A stretch of DNA of 52,748 bases, from positions 1 to 52,748 of the forward strand of contig JAJDTT010000167.1 of assembly GCA_022827025.1 (NCBI GenBank). The letters are read 5' to 3'. Below the pieces are notes generated by a model. It did no database searches. It saw only the letters and a program-made list of their open reading frames with translations, and had not been told where the DNA came from. Source of the DNA: Acidobacteriota bacterium (GTDB lineage Bacteria > Acidobacteriota > UBA6911 > RPQK01 > JAJDTT01). Shown in pieces: positions 41,746 through 52,525 of this stretch (position 1 is the stretch's first letter; each line of letters opens with the position of its first letter). The position numbers were made by a program, and so were the translations under genes.

Positions 41746-42921
41746 ATGGACATCGTCAAAGAGCCCAAGATCGACTGGCTGCGCAAGAGGTGGCTCTTTC
41801 TGGGCGCATCGCTGCTTCTCATCCTGGCCGGAATGGCTTCCATCGTCACCAAGGGCGGGCTCAAGATGGGCGTCGATTTCGTCGGCGGCACGCTCGTCTA
41901 CGCCCGCTTCAAGGAGGAGCCTTCCCTGGATCGGATCCGGGGAGCCCTGGCGGAGGGCGGGCTCCGGGCCGAGGGAGTGACCCGTTTCGACGATCTTTCC
42001 AAGAACGAAGTCCAGATCCGCCTCGCCCGCATCGAGAGTGAAGAGACGGCCGACCTGATCTTGGAAAGCGACAACATCGCTCAGGCTCTGCGCCAGGAAT
42101 ACGACTCGGATTCGCAAGGGGAGGGCCGGGTGGACCTCAACAACGTCCCCCGGTCGGTGCTCTCCACGCGGCTCCAGGAATGGGATCCTGAAGGGTTGCG
42201 GGAGGATTCGTCGGTAACCGACCTTTCCGCCCACTACCAGGAGGTGGCTTCCAGAATCGTCGACCTCAGGACCGGCGCCGGACTGTTCGGGGACTACTCG
42301 GAATTGTCCGAGGCGGGTCTCGGGCCGGATACGGTCAAGGTGATCGAGGAGAATTCCTATCTCGGCAACTTCGTGGTGCTGAGCGTGGAAAGCGTCGGTC
42401 CCAAGGTCGGGCAGGAGATGCAGGAGAGGGCCTGGAACGCCGTCTTCTTCTCGCTGCTGGGCATCCTGGCCTACATCACGATCCGGTTCAAATTCGTGCA
42501 CGGCCTCGCGGCCATCGCGGCGTTGTTTCACGACGTGCTCATTACCGTGGGCGCCTTGTCGCTGACGGATCGGGAGTTGACATTGACGGTGGTGGCGGCG
42601 CTGCTGACCCTGGTCGGCTATTCCATCAACGACACCATCGTCGTATTCGACCGGCTGCGGGAGAACGAGGTGCGAATGAGGCGATCGAGTTTCTACGATC
42701 GCATCAATGCCAGCATCAATCAGATCCTGAACCGCACCATCATGACCTCCGGATCGACGTTCGTGGCTCTGCTTGCCCTCTTCCTTTTGGGAGGACCGGT
42801 TCTCAACAGCTTCTCCTTCGCCCTGGTCATAGGTATAATCGTCGGGACTTACTCGTCCATCGGCGTCGCCAGCCCCATCGTTTCGGGCTGGCACAAGTTC
42901 AGGGAGTCCCGGCGCAATTGA
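41746..42921 (+). CDS. secF: Protein translocase subunit SecF
   Basis: 391 residues. 'MGVDFVGGTLVYARF' after TM1 is the SecF hallmark. The C-terminal bundle has 'FKFVHGLAAIAALFHDVLITVGALSL' (in part) and 'LTLVGYSINDTIVVFDRLREN' (in part). It is longer than E. coli SecF (323) because the periplasmic loop (~60-210) is expanded, including an acidic stretch about 'LSEAGLGPDTVKVIEENSYL'. It forms the SecDF complex with the upstream gene. Confidence 0.96.
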   Translation: MDIVKEPKIDWLRKRWLFLGASLLLILAGMASIVTKGGLKMGVDFVGGTLVYARFKEEPSLDRIRGALAEGGLRAEGVTRFDDLSKNEVQIRLARIESEETADLILESDNIAQALRQEYDSDSQGEGRVDLNNVPRSVLSTRLQEWDPEGLREDSSVTDLSAHYQEVASRIVDLRTGAGLFGDYSELSEAGLGPDTVKVIEENSYLGNFVVLSVESVGPKVGQEMQERAWNAVFFSLLGILAYITIRFKFVHGLAAIAALFHDVLITVGALSLTDRELTLTVVAALLTLVGYSINDTIVVFDRLRENEVRMRRSSFYDRINASINQILNRTIMTSGSTFVALLALFLLGGPVLNSFSFALVIGIIVGTYSSIGVASPIVSGWHKFRESRRN

Positions 42922-42947
42922 GAATGCCTTTGGGTCGGATTAGACTC

Positions 42948-42976
42948 TTGACTCGAAAAAAGGCGGGTAGTAGTAT
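42948..42976 (+). promoter_or_regulatory. sigma70-like promoter of the tonB-exbBD operon
   Basis: TTGACT (42948-42953), a 17-nt spacer, then TAGTAT (42971-42976), lying 64-92 nt before the tonB start. Confidence 0.7.
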
Positions 42977-43039
42977 CTCCGGCGTGTTTTCCGGGGGGAG
43001 CTTACCTTAGTCTTCGCGGCATAGAGAGGGCGGCTGACC

Positions 43040-43801
<762 letters not shown>

Positions 43802-43869
43802 GGGCATTTTCTTGAGATCGCTTCGGCGCGAAGTCGCAAGTCATTCAAGTCATTGGGGAGGATAGAAGG

Positions 43870-44547
43870 ATGGAAGTAGGATTTGTCGAGCTGTGGGGCC
43901 ATATGGGATTGATGGCCAAGGCGGTCGTTGTCGTTCTGGGCATTCAGTCCGTGTGGTCCATCGCGGTGATGGCCGAGCGGTATCTCTTGTACCGGGCGGC
44001 CCGGAAGCAGTCCCAGGAGTTTGCTCCGGCAGTTGCCGAGAGCCTCAGGAACGGGAATATCCAGGAAGCCATCGAATTGTCCGAGGAAAAGAAGAAGAGC
44101 CACCTGGCCAAGGTGGTGGCTGCCGGATTGAGCGAGTTCCAGGCCCATCAGGGCTCTGCGGCCACCATTTCCGGTGCGACCATCGATGCCTCTCGCCGGG
44201 CGCTTCAGCGTGCGACGGCGGTCGGAGTCGAGGAGTTCAAGCGTGGCCTGGGCGGTCTCGCAACGATCGGCGCCACCGCGCCCTTCGTCGGACTGTTCGG
44301 CACCACGGTTGGCATCATCAACGCTTTCGCCGGAATGAGCCAAGCCGAGGACACGGGTCTGGCGGCTGTGGCCGGCGGCATCTCCGAAGCATTGGTGGCG
44401 ACGGCCATCGGTCTGTTCGTGGCGGTGCCCGCAGTCTGGATGTACAACTACTTTACGGGAAAGATCGAGTCCTTCGTGGTGGAGATGGACAACTCCTCCT
44501 CCGAGCTCATCGATTACTTCCTGAAGAGGAGTTCCGATGGCAATTAG
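43870..44547 (+). CDS. exbB: ExbB/TolQ/MotA-family proton channel subunit
   Basis: 225 residues with three TM segments: ~15-35; ~135-160 in 'GLGGLATIGATAPFVGLFGTTVGIINAF' (in part), the signature; and ~180-200 in 'EALVATAIGLFVAVPAVWMYNYF' (in part). It forms the pentameric channel around ExbD helices that converts the proton gradient into force on TonB. GGGGAGGATAG-like sequence precedes the ATG. Its end overlaps the first exbD by 11 nt. Confidence 0.94.
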   Translation: MEVGFVELWGHMGLMAKAVVVVLGIQSVWSIAVMAERYLLYRAARKQSQEFAPAVAESLRNGNIQEAIELSEEKKKSHLAKVVAAGLSEFQAHQGSAATISGATIDASRRALQRATAVGVEEFKRGLGGLATIGATAPFVGLFGTTVGIINAFAGMSQAEDTGLAAVAGGISEALVATAIGLFVAVPAVWMYNYFTGKIESFVVEMDNSSSELIDYFLKRSSDGN

Positions 44548-44977
44548 TGGCGGAACGGCCAAGCAGAGCGGCGTCAGCGCCGAGATCAACGTGACGCCCA
44601 TGGCCGACATCATGTTGGTCCTTCTGATCATCTTCATGATCACGACCCCCCTGCTTCAGGAGGGCGTCTTCGTCAACAAGGCGAAGGCCAAGAACGCTCA
44701 GGAAGCGGAAGGCGTGGAAGCGGAAGAGGCCACCACGGTGACGGTCACTCGCGATGAACTCATCTACATGAACAAGAGGCCGGTTCCGGATGAGGACCTG
44801 GCCGAACGGCTGACGGAGCGGGCCGAGGTGGCCGGCGACAGGCCGCTGTTCATCAAGAGCGACGTGGCCACGTCCTACGGGCGTGTGGTGCAGGTGATCA
44901 ACAGCGCTCGGGATTCGGGTTTCCAGAAGATCGGCCTGTTGGTGGACCGGGAAAAGCAGCAGGAAAGGATATTCTGA
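44537..44977 (+). CDS. exbD: ExbD-type biopolymer transport protein (first copy)
   Basis: 146 residues. 'SAEINVTPMADIMLVLLIIFMITTPLL' (in part) supplies the conserved membrane aspartate, which carries protons. The soluble domain ends 'VIINSARDSGFQKIGLLVD'-like. It differs from the second copy by an acidic insert (AQEAEGVEAEEATT). It overlaps exbB and lies 3 nt before the second exbD. Confidence 0.93.
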   Translation: MAISGGTAKQSGVSAEINVTPMADIMLVLLIIFMITTPLLQEGVFVNKAKAKNAQEAEGVEAEEATTVTVTRDELIYMNKRPVPDEDLAERLTERAEVAGDRPLFIKSDVATSYGRVVQVINSARDSGFQKIGLLVDREKQQERIF

Positions 44978-44980
44978 GCC

Positions 44981-45394
44981 ATGGCGATGCAAACCGGCGG
45001 CAGGGGCTCGATGGCCGACATCAACGTCACGCCCTATATCGACATCCTCCTGGTTCTGCTCATCATCTTCATGGTGATTCAGCCCACCACCCAGTATGAC
45101 CTGGAGGCCAGGGTTCCCGAGAAGGCGCCCGAGGACATCCCGGAAGACGTGATCGTCAAGTCGGACGCCATTGTCGTTTCAATCGATTCCCAGGGCTTGC
45201 TGCGCATCAACCAGGACCCGGTGACTCTGGACCAGTTGCCCAATCGATTGTTCGACATCTACAGCGCGCGGGCCAACAAGAACATGTTCATCCAGGGAGA
45301 CCCGGATCTTTCCTTCGGAGATGTGGTGCGCATCATCGACATTGCAAAGGGGTCCGGAGTGGGAGACATCGGCTTGATGACGCCGGAGGGATAG
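44981..45394 (+). CDS. exbD: ExbD-type biopolymer transport protein (second copy)
   Basis: 137 residues. 'MADINVTPYIDILLVLLIIFMVIQP' (in part) holds the membrane aspartate. The periplasmic part has 'LPNRLFDIYSARANKNMFIQGDPDLSFGDVVRIIDIAKGSGVGDIGLM' in part. Two ExbD paralogues downstream of one exbB is the usual layout of the Ton/Tol-like cluster in Acidobacteriota; they may form a mixed ExbD dimer. Confidence 0.93.
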   Translation: MAMQTGGRGSMADINVTPYIDILLVLLIIFMVIQPTTQYDLEARVPEKAPEDIPEDVIVKSDAIVVSIDSQGLLRINQDPVTLDQLPNRLFDIYSARANKNMFIQGDPDLSFGDVVRIIDIAKGSGVGDIGLMTPEG

Positions 45395-45457
45395 CCTCCC
45401 TCCCGAGCCCATCAGGCGGACTCCACGAAACCTGAGAGAAGCAAGGGCAGGTTTGAG

Positions 45458-46261
45458 ATGAGTCAGATGAGTAGATTTGGATGTGCGCTTTTGGCTGTGG
45501 GTCTGGCTTCGAGTACGCTGGGCTGCAACCTCTTCACGATCCTGGACAAACTCAGCGCCCGGGACGAACTCAACAAGGGTGTGAAGGCCTATTCCTCTCA
45601 GAAATTCGACGAGGCGGTGACGCACCTGCAAAACGCCGTGGACCTTGATCCGGAATTGATCGACGCCGAGTTGTATCTGGCCACGACCTATCGGGTCCAG
45701 TACCAGCCCGGTGGCCAGAGCATGGACAACCTGCAGATGGCCCAGCAGGCGATCCGGATTTTCGAGAGAGTGCTGGCAAAAGATCCGGGCAATGAGAGTT
45801 CCATGGCGAACATCTCCGGGATCTACAACAGCATGGGCGACTACGACATGGCCAAGGAGTGGTACCGGAAGCAGATGGAAGCCAATCCAAGCAATCCGGA
45901 GCCTCTTTACGGAATCGGCACCATCGACTGGCAGCTTTCCTATGATCGGACCGGAATGACCGGCGACAATGTGGAGAATCTGACCGACGAGGAGAAGGCC
46001 GAGGTCAATGCCACCGTCGATGAAGGCGTGGAAGCCCTGAGGAAGGCACTCGAAATCAACCCTCAGTACACGGATGCCATGCAGTATCTGAACCTTCTCT
46101 ACAGGGAGAAGGGCAAGTTGGCTGCTGACGACGAAGAGAAGGTCAACTGGGAGATGGAAGCCGACAAGCTGGCTCTGCAGGCTCTCGAGATGAAGAGAAT
46201 GCAGGAAGAAGAGGCCGAGCGGGCCAAGCGCACTTTTACCGGCGCCACCGAGGCCGAATAA
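45458..46261 (+). CDS. TPR-repeat lipoprotein of the Ton cluster
   Basis: 267 residues. The signal ends in a lipobox (STLGC, Cys23). Then come about four TPR units ('LNKGVKAYSSQKFDEAVTHLQNAVDLDPE' in part; 'IRIFERVLAKDPGNESSMANISGIYNSMGDYDMAKEWYRKQME' in part; 'ALRKALEINPQYTDAMQYLNLLYREKGK' in part). The C-terminus is a charged helix. It is 63 nt after exbD and likely in the same transcript. It is probably a periplasmic scaffold for the TonB/ExbBD complex or its client receptors, inferred from context. Confidence 0.82.
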   Translation: MSQMSRFGCALLAVGLASSTLGCNLFTILDKLSARDELNKGVKAYSSQKFDEAVTHLQNAVDLDPELIDAELYLATTYRVQYQPGGQSMDNLQMAQQAIRIFERVLAKDPGNESSMANISGIYNSMGDYDMAKEWYRKQMEANPSNPEPLYGIGTIDWQLSYDRTGMTGDNVENLTDEEKAEVNATVDEGVEALRKALEINPQYTDAMQYLNLLYREKGKLAADDEEKVNWEMEADKLALQALEMKRMQEEEAERAKRTFTGATEAE

Positions 46262-46512
46262 AGGATCCTGCTCAAAGAACTGCTTTCCGGAGTTTCCCCG
46301 ACCGCGATTCCCGCAACGACCGTCAATCGTGTGCCCGCCGGTGCCGTATCGACTTGGCGGGCAGAGGTCACATTCGCCGCACGTTGTCTTCGCTGGCGCC
46401 GCCCGGCGCCGGCTGAATCCTCTTTGACCCGGTCCCGTCCGGCATCCTCATTTCAGCCCTTCGCCTCCGACGCCGGAGATGCCTCTGCGCAGCTTTACCG
46501 GGTACAGGCGCC

Positions 46513-48678
<2,166 letters not shown>

Positions 48679-48703
48679 CGGCCGGACGCCGCATGGGCTC
48701 CGG

Positions 48704-48901
48704 TCAGGGGATGGCCGGCTTCTGAACCAGGCCGTTTTTCAGACACTTGGCGCAGACGCGGATTCGCCGGGTGGTCCCGTTGATATTGGCGCGTACCCGC
48801 TGAAGATTGGGGCTCCACTTGCGACGGGACAGATTGTGGGCATGGGAAACATTGTTCCCGAATAGAGGCCCTTTCCCGCAGATCTGACAAACTTTCGCCA
48901 T
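48704..48901 (-). CDS. rpmB: 50S ribosomal protein L28, zinc-binding form
   Basis: 65 residues. It carries C5-x2-C8 (VCQICGK) and a second CxxC (RVCAKCLKNG), so this is the zinc-ribbon (C+) version. The conserved 'GNNVSHAHNLSRRKWSPNLQRV' (in part) and 'RIRVCAKC' confirm the family. Such L28 genes can be replaced by Zur-controlled cysteine-free copies in zinc starvation. It is convergent with spoT. Confidence 0.95.
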   Translation of the reverse strand: MAKVCQICGKGPLFGNNVSHAHNLSRRKWSPNLQRVRANINGTTRRIRVCAKCLKNGLVQKPAIP

Positions 48902-48924
48902 CGTTCAATTCGCTCGCAAGGTGG

Positions 48925-48954
48925 ATTTTGCCACTCTAGTCCGAAGGCTGTCAA
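48925..48954 (-). promoter_or_regulatory. Promoter of rpmB
   Basis: On the minus strand a perfect TTGACA (48949-48954), an 18-nt spacer and CAAAAT (48925-48930, 4/6), with the ATG 24 nt further. Confidence 0.55.
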
Positions 48955-49130
48955 GCCGCTCCTCGGGTCGGAGAACCGTCACCAGCAACCGGTAGAATGA
49001 CCTGATCCAGATCACTCGGTTCGGCGACTCTCCCATTCCGGAGCCAAGTGGCGCCATCCACCGGACTTCGTGTCACGGTGATGATGTCGTGGATCCGTCG
49101 TGGAGTTCGTTCTAAAGGTTGGAGTCTGAG

Positions 49131-49985
49131 ATGAAGATCGCTGTCATCGGGGCGGGAACCATGGGACGTGGAATTGCGCGTGTCTGCGCGGCCCACGGCC
49201 ACCGGGTCGCGCTCCAGGATGTCGATTCGAAGATTCTCGGCAACTCCATGGAATTGATCCGGCGCGGTCTGGAGAAGTCGCTGGAGCGGGATTCCGGTGA
49301 AATGGGATCCGTCGCGGCGGTGCTGGATCGGATTCGGCCGACAACCGGTTGGGAGAATACGGCCGGATCGGAGATGGTCATCGAGGCCGTCGTGGAGAAA
49401 TTCGAATTGAAGCGGGAGGTCTTTCGCAAACTGGGCGATCTTTGCGATGCGGGAGCCATTCTGGCCAGCAACACCTCTTCCATCCCCATCACGCGTCTCG
49501 CGGCCGTGACGAAGCGTCCGGAGCGGGTGATCGGCATGCACTTCATGAATCCGGTCCCCAGGATGAAGCTGGTGGAGGTGATCCGGGGATTGCAGACGGG
49601 CCGGGAGACGGTGGATTCCACCGTTGCGCTGGCCAGACAACTGGAGAAGGTCCCGGTGGAGGTCCGGGATTTCCCGGGGTTCGTGACCAATCGGATCCTC
49701 ATGCCCATGATCAACGAAGCGGTCACGGCATTGATGGAAGGGGTGGCCGAGGCGGAAGGCATCGATCGGATCATGCATCTGGGGATGAACCATCCCATGG
49801 GACCTTTGCGGCTGGCCGACCTCATCGGTCTTGACGTCTGCCTGCACGTGATGGAGGTCCTGTTCGATGGTTTCAAGGATCCCAAGTATCGGCCGTGCCC
49901 GCTTTTGAGACAGATGGTGGATGCCGGATGGCTGGGCCGCAAGACCGGCCGAGGCTTCTATACGTACCCGGGTGACCGGCACTGA
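49131..49985 (+). CDS. 3-hydroxybutyryl-CoA dehydrogenase-type enzyme
   Basis: 284 residues from the ATG at 49131. GGAG lies 6 nt upstream; a TTG four codons earlier is less likely. The Rossmann motif is '[20 protein letters not shown]' (residues ~5-24). Then come '[10 protein letters not shown]', the catalytic '[17 protein letters not shown]', and the C-terminal dimerisation domain '[22 protein letters not shown]' (in part) with '[12 protein letters not shown]'. It is NAD(P)-dependent and oxidises 3-hydroxyacyl-CoA, or reduces acetoacetyl-CoA, in butanoate or fatty-acid metabolism. The recA start is only 11 nt downstream, an unusual but compact neighbour. Confidence 0.92.
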   Translation: MKIAVIGAGTMGRGIARVCAAHGHRVALQDVDSKILGNSMELIRRGLEKSLERDSGEMGSVAAVLDRIRPTTGWENTAGSEMVIEAVVEKFELKREVFRKLGDLCDAGAILASNTSSIPITRLAAVTKRPERVIGMHFMNPVPRMKLVEVIRGLQTGRETVDSTVALARQLEKVPVEVRDFPGFVTNRILMPMINEAVTALMEGVAEAEGIDRIMHLGMNHPMGPLRLADLIGLDVCLHVMEVLFDGFKDPKYRPCPLLRQMVDAGWLGRKTGRGFYTYPGDRH

Positions 49986-49996
49986 AAGGAAGGCTG

Positions 49997-51070
49997 ATGA
50001 AAGGAAGATTGACGAAGGCAAAGAGGATGGATGGGCGAGTGATGGATCAGAAGCAGAGACACAGGGCCATCGAAATGGCGTTGACCCAGATCGAACGGCA
50101 GTTCGGGAAGGGTTCGATCATGAAGATGGGGGACCGATCCAGGATGGACATTCCGGTGATCTCCTCCGGATCCATAGCCCTGGACTCGGCGCTGGGGATC
50201 GGTGGATTTCCGCGAGGGCGGGTGATCGAGGTTTACGGTCCCGAGTCCAGTGGAAAGACCACCATGGCTCTTCACGTGATCGCCGAGGCTCAGAAGACAG
50301 GGGGGACGGCGGCCTTCATCGACGCGGAACATGCCTTGGATCCCAGATATGCGGACAAGCTGGGCGTGAAGGTGAGCGATCTTCTGATTTCCCAACCTGA
50401 CTATGGGGAACAGGCTTTGGAGATTGCCGAGGTCCTGGTGCGAAGCGGGGCTCTGGACGTGGTCGTCGTCGACTCGGTCGCGGCGCTGGTGCCCCGGGCG
50501 GAGCTGGAGGGTGAAATGGGCGATCCCCACATGGGACTGCAGGCCCGGCTCATGTCCCAAGCGCTGCGGAAGCTCACCGCCATCGTCTCCAAGTCACGGA
50601 CCAGTCTGATCTTCATCAATCAGGTGCGACAGAAAATCGGCGTCATGTTCGGCAACCCGGAGACCACGACAGGAGGCCGGGCCCTCAAGTTCTACTCCTC
50701 GATCCGTCTGGAAATCCGCCGGATCGCGGCCATCAAGGAGGGAGATCGGAACGTGGGGAACCGGACCCGGGCCAAGGTTGTGAAAAACAAGTTGGCGCCT
50801 CCCTTCCGCCAAGCCGAGTTCGACATCGCCTTCGGTGTGGGAATCTCCAAGGAAGGGGAGCTTCTGGACCTCGCCGTGGCACAGGGGGTTGCACAGAAGA
50901 GCGGCGCCTGGTTCTCCTACGGACGGGAGCGTCTCGGCCAGGGCCGCGAGAACGCCAAGCGGTACCTCAGAGACAACCAGGAGGCGTTTCGCGAAATCGA
51001 GCACAAGGTCAAGATCAAGCTGGGCATCATCAAGCCGCCTCTGAAGAAGGTGGAATCCGCCGGGAAATAG
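49997..51070 (+). CDS. recA: Recombinase A
   Basis: 357 residues from the ATG at 49997, which has AAAGGAAGG at the right distance; an ATG at 50042 would remove 15 poorly conserved residues. Walker A G81-PESSGKT-T88, '[16 protein letters not shown]', '[26 protein letters not shown]' (in part) and the C-terminal domain are all present. RecA coats ssDNA for strand exchange and triggers LexA cleavage. No LexA-type box is recognisable upstream, and the short distance from the preceding gene suggests at least partial co-transcription. Two hairpin-repeat copies follow the stop codon. Confidence 0.97.
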   Translation: MKGRLTKAKRMDGRVMDQKQRHRAIEMALTQIERQFGKGSIMKMGDRSRMDIPVISSGSIALDSALGIGGFPRGRVIEVYGPESSGKTTMALHVIAEAQKTGGTAAFIDAEHALDPRYADKLGVKVSDLLISQPDYGEQALEIAEVLVRSGALDVVVVDSVAALVPRAELEGEMGDPHMGLQARLMSQALRKLTAIVSKSRTSLIFINQVRQKIGVMFGNPETTTGGRALKFYSSIRLEIRRIAAIKEGDRNVGNRTRAKVVKNKLAPPFRQAEFDIAFGVGISKEGELLDLAVAQGVAQKSGAWFSYGRERLGQGRENAKRYLRDNQEAFREIEHKVKIKLGIIKPPLKKVESAGK

Positions 51071-51074
51071 GAGT

Positions 51075-51120
51075 AGGGACTTTCCCGTCCAGGAGGGGGG
51101 ACTTTCCTGTCCCCCCTCTT
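51075..51120. repeat. Hairpin repeat copies B and C behind recA
   Basis: Copy B (51093-51118): GAGGGGGGAC-TTTCCT-GTCCCCCCTC, a perfect 10-bp stem extendable by two weaker pairs. Immediately before it is a degenerate copy (GGGACTTTCCCGTCC, 51076-51090). The set begins 5 nt after the recA stop. The same loop and 3' arm occur in copy A at 10337-10362, so this is a dispersed short palindromic element that may also act as a transcript end. Confidence 0.8.
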
Positions 51121-51193
51121 CATCACCGCCCCACCCCACCCCGAATACCGTGGCGGCTGAAGCCAGTGGCTGCTAAGATCATTCGGACCCGGT

Positions 51194-51268
51194 TCGGGGG
51201 TCGTCCAATTGGTAGGACAGCGGCCTTTGGAGCCGCCGATCCAGGTTCGAGTCCTGGCCCCCGAGCCA
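51194..51268 (+). tRNA. tRNA-Gln (UUG anticodon), CCA encoded
   Basis: Acceptor TCGGGGG/CCCCCGA; D arm GTCC-AATTGGTA-GGAC; anticodon arm GCGGC-CTTTGGA-GCCGC giving TTG (reads CAA, Gln); T arm CCAGG-TTCGAGT-CCTGG; discriminator G and encoded CCA. The character of the DNA changes directly after its 3' end. Confidence 0.95.
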
Positions 51269-51285
51269 TACCTTCCCGTGACCGG

Positions 51286-51843
51286 TCATCTGCACGCCGC
51301 GCAGCGACCGAAGAGAATCAGTTCGTGGCTGTCGACCTCGAAGCCCTCTGGCGCCAGCTCCTCGACTTTTTCCAGGCACCTGTCGATGTCGAACGCCAGA
51401 CCGCAGGCGCGGCAGAGGAAGTGGTGGTGATGCGGGTGCTCGGCCAACTCGTACCGGAGCCCGCTGCCCGGAAGCTCCACTTCCGACAACCACCCCTCAC
51501 CCGCGAGGATCTTCACGTACCGGTACACGGTGGCCAGCCCGAGTGACGGCATCGTCATCTTGCCGTGCTAGGAGCCTGCGCGGCAGAAATTAATCTACTG
51601 CGAAAGCGTAGAATCGGTCCATATTCCCCCGATTTCTCGGCGAATAGAACAACTATGCACCTCTAAATCGTGAAAATCTGGCCTCGATTCTCCACTTTCT
51701 CGCTACGATCATTTCTACCGCGCAGACTCCTCGAGGGCCTCTCCGGCCGTGAGGGGCCGCCCGGCGTTCATGAATACGCTGCGTATGGTGCGGCGCTGAC
51801 GGGTGTCTCGTTGCACCGAAGTGGGCGTGAAGGATGGCATCAT
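51286..51843 (-). pseudogene. Fur/Zur-family regulator gene split by a palindromic insertion
   Basis: Two halves of one gene. The 5' half starts at 51843 (MMPSFTPTSVQRDTRQRRTI in part, then 'VFMNAGRPLTAGEALE'), which is the first helices of a Fur winged helix, and runs into a stop inside the palindrome. The 3' half (51558-51286, 90 codons) continues with 'PSLGLATVYRYVKILAGEGWL', 'HHHHFLCRAC' and the terminal 'GRCAAC', the DNA-recognition helix plus zinc cysteines. Removing ~160 nt (51571-51730) restores a joined 'EALE...HGKMTMPSLGLATVYR', with the six-residue spacing usual for the family and a total of ~130 residues. As written it cannot yield a full repressor; the 3' half has its own ATG but lacks the start of the DNA-binding domain. 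Confidence 0.8.
51571..51730. mobile_element. MITE-like 160-bp imperfect palindrome
   Basis: Terminal inverted repeats of 20 nt (51571-51590 and 51711-51730; 18 of 20 match, GGAG..CTGCGCGG..AGAAAT). Similarity continues inward: GAAAG..G..AGAATCG and CCA.ATT....CGATTT occur in both arms, up to an ATAG near the centre. The whole unit could fold into one long hairpin. It contains no coding frame and interrupts a fur-family gene. I see no target-site duplication and cannot assign an IS family. Integron attC ends (GTTRRRY/RYYYAAC) are absent. Confidence 0.65.
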
Positions 51844-51898
51844 TCCGTGACCAACGATGTCGATGTCCGGACGAGCGACCCACCGCCGACGGTCGTCG

Positions 51899-52327
51899 TC
51901 ACCCTCCGCGATCCGCCTGCTCCGCGTCGGCGCATACCGCGCACGCGTTCGCCTGGCAGACACGGGCGCTCTGCAACAGGGCGCCTGCGAGGATCAGGCT
52001 GCCGGCAGCCGACGTGACGTTCTCGGGCAGCGGATCGAGGTAACCGGCAAGGGAGGCCGCCCAGAGTGCAGCCCCCCCAATGAAGGTGAGGACCACGGCG
52101 GCGTTCCGGCAAGCCGAGCCCAGCACGAGCATTACCGCGCCGAGACCGACCGTCCCGACCCACACGGCTCGTTCGACGCCTTCGGAGAGCGCAAGCGCGG
52201 GTATCGCCGCGACCAGGAACGGCGTGAGCGCGCAGTGCAGGCTACACCAGACCGCAGCGCATGCCGCGATTCGCGATCCGGTAGCCAGATACGCGCTCGA
52301 CGGGGCCGTTGCGAGAAAGGTCTTCAT
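51899..52327 (-). CDS. MerC-domain membrane protein
   Basis: 142 residues with four hydrophobic segments. Cysteines are placed as in MerC: 'WCSLHCALTPF' in TM1 and a Cys-rich tail 'VCQANACAVC'. MerC carries Hg(II) inward in mercury operons. MerC-like genes beside Fur/Zur regulators outside mer operons probably deal with zinc or another soft metal, and that is the better reading here because merA, merP and merR are not visible. It is upstream of the broken fur-family gene on the same strand (55-nt gap) and downstream of a Fur-box-like palindrome. Confidence 0.78.
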   Translation of the reverse strand: MKTFLATAPSSAYLATGSRIAACAAVWCSLHCALTPFLVAAIPALALSEGVERAVWVGTVGLGAVMLVLGSACRNAAVVLTFIGGAALWAASLAGYLDPLPENVTSAAGSLILAGALLQSARVCQANACAVCADAEQADRGG

Positions 52328-52383
52328 GGTTTAGCGTCGGCGGTCGGGACGGAAAAGCATCATGTGAGTGCCTGAGTTACAAA

Positions 52384-52404
52384 TGATAATGAATTCTCAT
52401 ATCA
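52384..52404 (-). promoter_or_regulatory. Fur/Zur-box-like operator upstream of merC
   Basis: TGATAATGA-ATT-CTCATATCA is a near-palindrome, 56 nt before the merC ATG. Its left half matches the GATAATGAT Fur hexamer pattern. It lies in an AT-rich patch and probably overlaps the promoter. Confidence 0.6.
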
Positions 52405-52525
52405 ATGTCACGAGTGCCGACCGCGGCGCCTCAGGTCCGCCACGTGTGATTCCTACACGGCAGGAATCGAGGACGAGGTTCGTGGTTTCAACAATATCGA
52501 GTTAATCGAAGATGCTTGGCCGGCG

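Noticed and set aside
46262-46512. Possible regulatory RNA or gene in the spacer before spoT
   Set aside because: Short frames there are GC-rich noise; I found no stable conserved-looking hairpin set or promoter pair worth calling.
51571-51730. Possible integron attC site
   Set aside because: The palindrome lacks the GTTRRRY/RYYYAAC core sites, lies within a gene, and is not in an array of cassettes.
51899-52327. Mercury-resistance (mer) operon
   Set aside because: Only a MerC-like protein is present; merR, merT, merP and merA are not visible, and the neighbour is a Fur-family gene.
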